This document shows positions 62,086 to 64,000 of a stretch of 64,000 nucleotides of DNA, piece after piece (the stretch's first letter is position 1; each line of letters opens with the position of its first letter). The stretch comes from Collybiopsis luxurians FD-317 M1 (taxonomy: Eukaryota > Basidiomycota > Agaricomycetes > Agaricales > Omphalotaceae), in the NCBI GenBank assembly GCA_000827265.1, contig KN834856.1, positions 95,155-159,154 on the forward strand, in the 5' to 3' direction. The notes beneath the pieces are model-generated. The model was not told where the DNA came from. It was given only the letters and a program-made list of their open reading frames with translations, and did not search any database. The position numbers and the translations under genes were made by a program.

Positions 62086-62830
62086 CACTGTGATCGTCCT
62101 GGACGAGCCAATCCTCATACAGATCCACTACCGTTATCGCGCTATCATCTCTACACGTCCCGGACGGCCGGTGTCCCATACGAACTTCTTCCATTGCGCC
62201 CACACATCTCCAATCGTCCCAGACGAGTCGAACCTATTAGCGTTGCGCCTGTTAAGTTGCTGTACGTCTCTAATCGTCTCAGACGACCGGCTTCCTACGT
62301 AGCTTCATTTTCACTGTACTTGCGCCAGACCAGCATATTCTCGTGTGAATTTGCCATAGCTGCATCTTCTCCGTGCATCTCTAATCGTCTAAGATGGCCA
62401 GTTCTCCATATTACGCCCAAACACCTTGGAGCCGCCCTCGGACGAGCCATTTTCTGCGTAGATTCCTCATCCTCCGACTTCACTGGATTGCCGGTTGCTG
62501 AATAGGCCAAAAGGCCTGGAGGCAGTTTGTGCCGTCCAAAACAGCAGCTTTGTCTATTTAAACTGCTATTTTTAGGCCGTCGAAGACGACTCCGAGGATA
62601 ACTGAACGCCAGAATAACATGACTTAGCCATTAACTAACAAGCTAACCGGCGTTGTTGGTGCCTGATGAAGCGCACAGATACGGAGGCGTTTTGAGGGGA
62701 TAAGTATGTATCTCTTCCGGTCGTCCAAGACGACAGTCTTATCTTCTATTCAAGTTACCAGTTTTAGATCGTCGGAGACGACTCCGAAGATGACTATGTG
62801 TTCAGAGTGAGTTGTCTCAAATGGATCGGT
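62086..62830. repeat. Second array of TCGTCC/GGACGA hairpins
   Basis: Degenerate palindromes of one type return every 55-115 bp: ATCGTCCTGGACGA (62093), ACGTCCCGGACGG (62154), ATCGTCCCAGACGA (62213), ATCGTCTCAGACGA (62272), ATCGTCTAAGATGG (62384), then CCGTCGAAGACGACTCCGAG (62577), GTCGTCCAAGACGAC (62720) and ATCGTCGGAGACGACTCCGA (62767). The last part (62694-62825) is a fuller copy of the dispersed repeat seen at 55803-56225. The same core ends the left array (55140-55800). Confidence 0.75.
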
Positions 62831-62990
62831 GTGAATTTGTAGAACTTGCGCACCTGTATTCCAACGCCACCGTTTCGGAACTCAAACAGTGAATAATCAG
62901 AAATAGATATTCGGGGCTGTCGCCATAACATATTTGATAGAAAAACCGACGCAAAGCTAGTAGCGTCACGCCTCACTTGATTCATCTACC

Positions 62991-63960
62991 ATGCCCCCCC
63001 AGGAGCTTGCCTTGCCGCTTCAGACTTACTCCCTTGAAGACTACATACGCACCGCAAAGTCTCTCGAAAGGCGAGACACGATTTTATTTCTGCAATTCGT
63101 TCTTACGGGCAAAAACTTTCGAGATCAATGCCAGGCTTTTCTTGACCCGATGTTGAACAGGGTGGATGAAGAACTTCCTCTAACCGTTGCACGAGATTTT
63201 GATTCTCTTATCGGAATTGCCGATCGCATCCTGGTCGACTCTGCGATATCCGTGTACCCAGCGCCCAACCCCGCAGAAGTTTTATCTTCGAGCATCCACC
63301 TTAAATACCGCGTTCGGTACACTGGCGAAAATGGCGATGTGAGTTTTCATTGAGTTGTAACCATAGCTTCTCGCTTACCAGGCCTTAGTACTACAAAAGG
63401 ATTTTGATTCACCGCATTCCCAACTTTCAGTTTGCAGTATGGGGCAATCGCTGTCAAATCCACATCTTTTTCCCGAAACTCGCAACCAATGAGCGGCTCT
63501 CGAAGCCGCTTACAACAGCGGAGAAGGCGGATTTTTACGAGCTCGGTCTACGCCCTACGATAGCGACTCTACTTCCAGGAGACGTATCTGACTGGCCGCC
63601 TACCTACGAGAGCGAGCTTTTCCGGGCAAAGAAGACAAAGGGCCTCTTCAGCTATCAAACCAAAATGATACCGTGGACTCACGTTGAAGAGTTAGCAGAA
63701 ACCCTCCGTGCTAAGCTAACCGAAGCCGGTGTTGACTGGGCCGACGGATTTTTCTTTACGCATACAGTTCGTGGGGTTAAACACTCCACTCAGCATCGGA
63801 TGAGCGTCGAGGCAGCTGATTCGACCCTCAGGGACTTCCTGTACCAGGCCAACGTACCTGAAACCGCCTTGGACTCCGGAGACTGGTGGATCGACGTGGG
63901 AACAGAGTTCCACAGTCAGGACGAGTTGTGCCTCCAATGGTCGACTTCGTCTCACTTTCG
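62991..63960 (+). pseudogene. Large unknown-family gene cut short by the telomere
   Basis: Exon 1 (62991-63338) starts MPPQELALPLQTYSLEDYIR and contains ARDFDSLIGIADRILVDSAI and SVYPAPNPAEVLSSSIHLKY; a 50-nt intron (63339-63388) joins it to YYKRILIHRIPNFQFAVWGN, DVSDWPPTYESELFRAKK, FFFTHTVRGVKHSTQHRM and DWWIDVGTEFHSQDELCLQW. I recall this string of motifs from a large family of Agaricomycete proteins (usually 800 or more residues) of unknown function. Here the frame runs into telomeric repeats after SSHF, about residue 310. The start is well placed and the remaining frame has no damage, so the break is probably recent. Any transcript would end in telomere sequence. Confidence 0.7.
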
Positions 63961-64000
63961 GGGGTTGGGGGGTTAGGGGTTAGGGGTTAGGGGTTAGGGG
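63961..64000 (+). repeat. Telomeric repeats, TTAGGGG type
   Basis: After an irregular G-rich start (GGGGTTGGGGGG, 63961-63972) come four perfect TTAGGGG units (63973-64000) up to the end of the window. The G-rich strand runs 5' to 3' towards the end, as expected at a right chromosome end. Confidence 0.92.

Overview
The window is nuclear DNA from a filamentous basidiomycete, most likely an Agaricomycete, and its right end is a chromosome end. The evidence is many short GT-AG introns (about 45-70 nt), basidiomycete-specific membrane families (DUF6533 and DUF6534 types), an Agaricomycete-type sesquiterpene synthase, fungal shugoshin and GH31 genes, and TTAGGGG telomere units at 63973-64000. Gene models were assembled by hand from reading frames and splice signals, so exon edges are inferences unless several conserved motifs join in frame.

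Left part (1-29600). A DUF6534 membrane protein gene (275-1808, minus) lies beside a decayed relative (about 3000-3290). It is followed by a sesquiterpene synthase (5337-6733, plus) and an unknown secreted protein with a 13-nt exon and a GC-AG intron (7757-8931, plus). From 11384 to 20181 there is a duplicated two-gene block, DUF6533 membrane protein plus PP2C phosphatase. In one copy the DUF6533 gene is open and the phosphatase is broken; in the other copy it is the reverse. Then come an MFS transporter (20311-23232, minus), a 65-residue Cys-rich protein (25074-25605, minus), and a divergent pair: a small basic protein ending in an RVxF motif (26671-27194, minus) and a two-span membrane protein (27501-28064, plus).

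Middle part (29600-47000). A 20-N gap at 30696-30715 separates two almost identical 968-bp segments, most simply an unmerged contig overlap. The real gene there is shugoshin (31109-33119, minus). About 2.9 kb of degenerate repeated modules follow (33840-36720), then a small unknown gene (36791-37205, minus), a secreted GH31 alpha-glucosidase (37701-41003, plus), a C2H2 zinc-finger regulator (41437-42547, minus) and an unidentified multi-exon coding region (about 44034-46815, minus).

Subtelomeric part (47000-64000). This region is mostly repeats and broken or expansion-prone genes. It holds four tandem copies of a 353-bp unit; a 5'-truncated Cys-rich fragment resembling the tail of telomere-linked RecQ-type helicases; a 2.7-kb minisatellite built of short perfect hairpins, grading into a second hairpin repeat; a fold-back element beside a captured fragment of an SNF2 gene; a full SNF2-family helicase gene (56483-61511, minus); a second array of the same hairpin family; and a large unknown-family gene cut off after about 310 residues by the telomere. 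The hairpin core occurs on both sides of the helicase gene, which makes this domain the best candidate for something undescribed.
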